From the NCBI GenBank assembly GCA_015068335.1, contig SVKT01000103.1, positions 1-5,578 of the forward strand: a stretch of 5,578 nt of DNA, written 5' to 3'. Both the position numbers and the translations under genes were made by a program. Below, piece after piece: positions 5,489 to 5,578 of the stretch; within the stretch, counting starts at the first letter, position 1; the number at the start of each line of letters is the position of its first letter. The stretch is from Oscillospiraceae bacterium (lineage in GTDB: Bacteria > Bacillota > Clostridia > Oscillospirales > Oscillospiraceae). A model generated the notes under the pieces. It did no database searches. It was given only the letters and a program-made list of their open reading frames with translations, and was not told the DNA's origin.

Positions 5489-5578
5489 TTAGGTAAGAAG
5501 ATAGAACCATTTGAGCTGGGATTTTCCATTCTATCTTGTTGCGACCAGTGCTCAGGAGACAAGAAGATAGAACTAAAA
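5486..5578. mobile_element. Probable end of an insertion sequence inserted in spoIIIAC (partial, runs off the edge)
   Basis: From about 5486-5493 to the right edge the sequence ceases to code for SpoIIIAC and becomes AT-richer, with internal repeats. No ORF of useful size is present, as expected for a noncoding transposon end. Two tip assignments fit. GTAAG at 5493 resembles the GTAA tips of IS66-family elements; TGCTTAGG at 5486 fits a TG tip, and IS21-family ends often carry several internal repeats. With the IS66 choice an 8-base target duplication would include the in-frame TAA, which argues somewhat for a junction nearer 5486-5490. No transposase is visible, so family and even identity as an insertion sequence remain inferred. 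A chimeric contig end is the main alternative. Confidence 0.55.
5495..5573. repeat. Three copies of a 13-base motif in alternating orientation, 33-base period
   Basis: AAGAAGATAGAAC occurs exactly at 5495-5507 and 5561-5573 on the plus strand. The same motif in reverse complement, with two changes, is at 5528-5540 (ATTCTATCTTGTT). Copy starts are spaced 33 and 33 bases. Adjacent copies can pair as inverted repeats: AAGATAGAA at 5498-5506 pairs perfectly with TTCTATCTT at 5529-5537, and that pairs with AAGATAGAA at 5564-5572. About three helical turns between copies would place bound proteins on the same face of the DNA. This is typical of multiple transposase or regulator binding sites near a mobile element end. 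The repeats are seen directly; the binding role is inferred. Confidence 0.8.

Overview
The window is a chromosomal segment of an endospore-forming Clostridia-class Firmicute. The moderately high GC content and the gene order suggest a gut Oscillospirales-type organism, but that placement is inferred from style and gene content only. Every convincing gene lies on the minus strand, so transcription runs from the right edge to the left.

Right part (about 5405-2372): the 3' half of the sporulation operon spoIIIA, in order spoIIIAC (3' fragment only), spoIIIAD, spoIIIAE, spoIIIAF, spoIIIAG and spoIIIAH. The genes are tightly packed with ATGA or longer overlaps, which implies translational coupling. 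In the family, the products form the mother-cell side of the channel (feeding tube) that, with forespore SpoIIQ, keeps the engulfed forespore active.

Left part (2364-1): a housekeeping cluster of an Asp23/YqhY protein, nusB, xseA and the start of xseB, which runs off the left edge. A good sigma-A type promoter (-35 at 2359-2364, extended -10 at 2336-2341) begins only a few bases after the spoIIIAH stop, so this cluster can be expressed in vegetative cells independently of the sporulation operon. A GC-rich hairpin with a T-rich tail sits between nusB and xseA and may act as a partial terminator or attenuator. Compared with Bacillus subtilis, which has accB-accC between spoIIIAH and yqhY and folD between nusB and xseA, this locus is condensed.

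Right edge (about 5486-5578): spoIIIAC breaks off abruptly. Only about 27 C-terminal codons remain, then an in-frame stop and roughly 90 bases of different, more AT-rich sequence carrying three copies of a 13-base motif, alternating in orientation at an exact 33-base period. This looks like the end of an insertion sequence or similar mobile element, and it is the most unusual part of the window. If real, it disrupts an essential sporulation gene. If not, it may be a contig-end assembly artefact. I saw no tRNA, rRNA, CRISPR array or novel multi-gene system. Apart from the right edge the region is ordinary.
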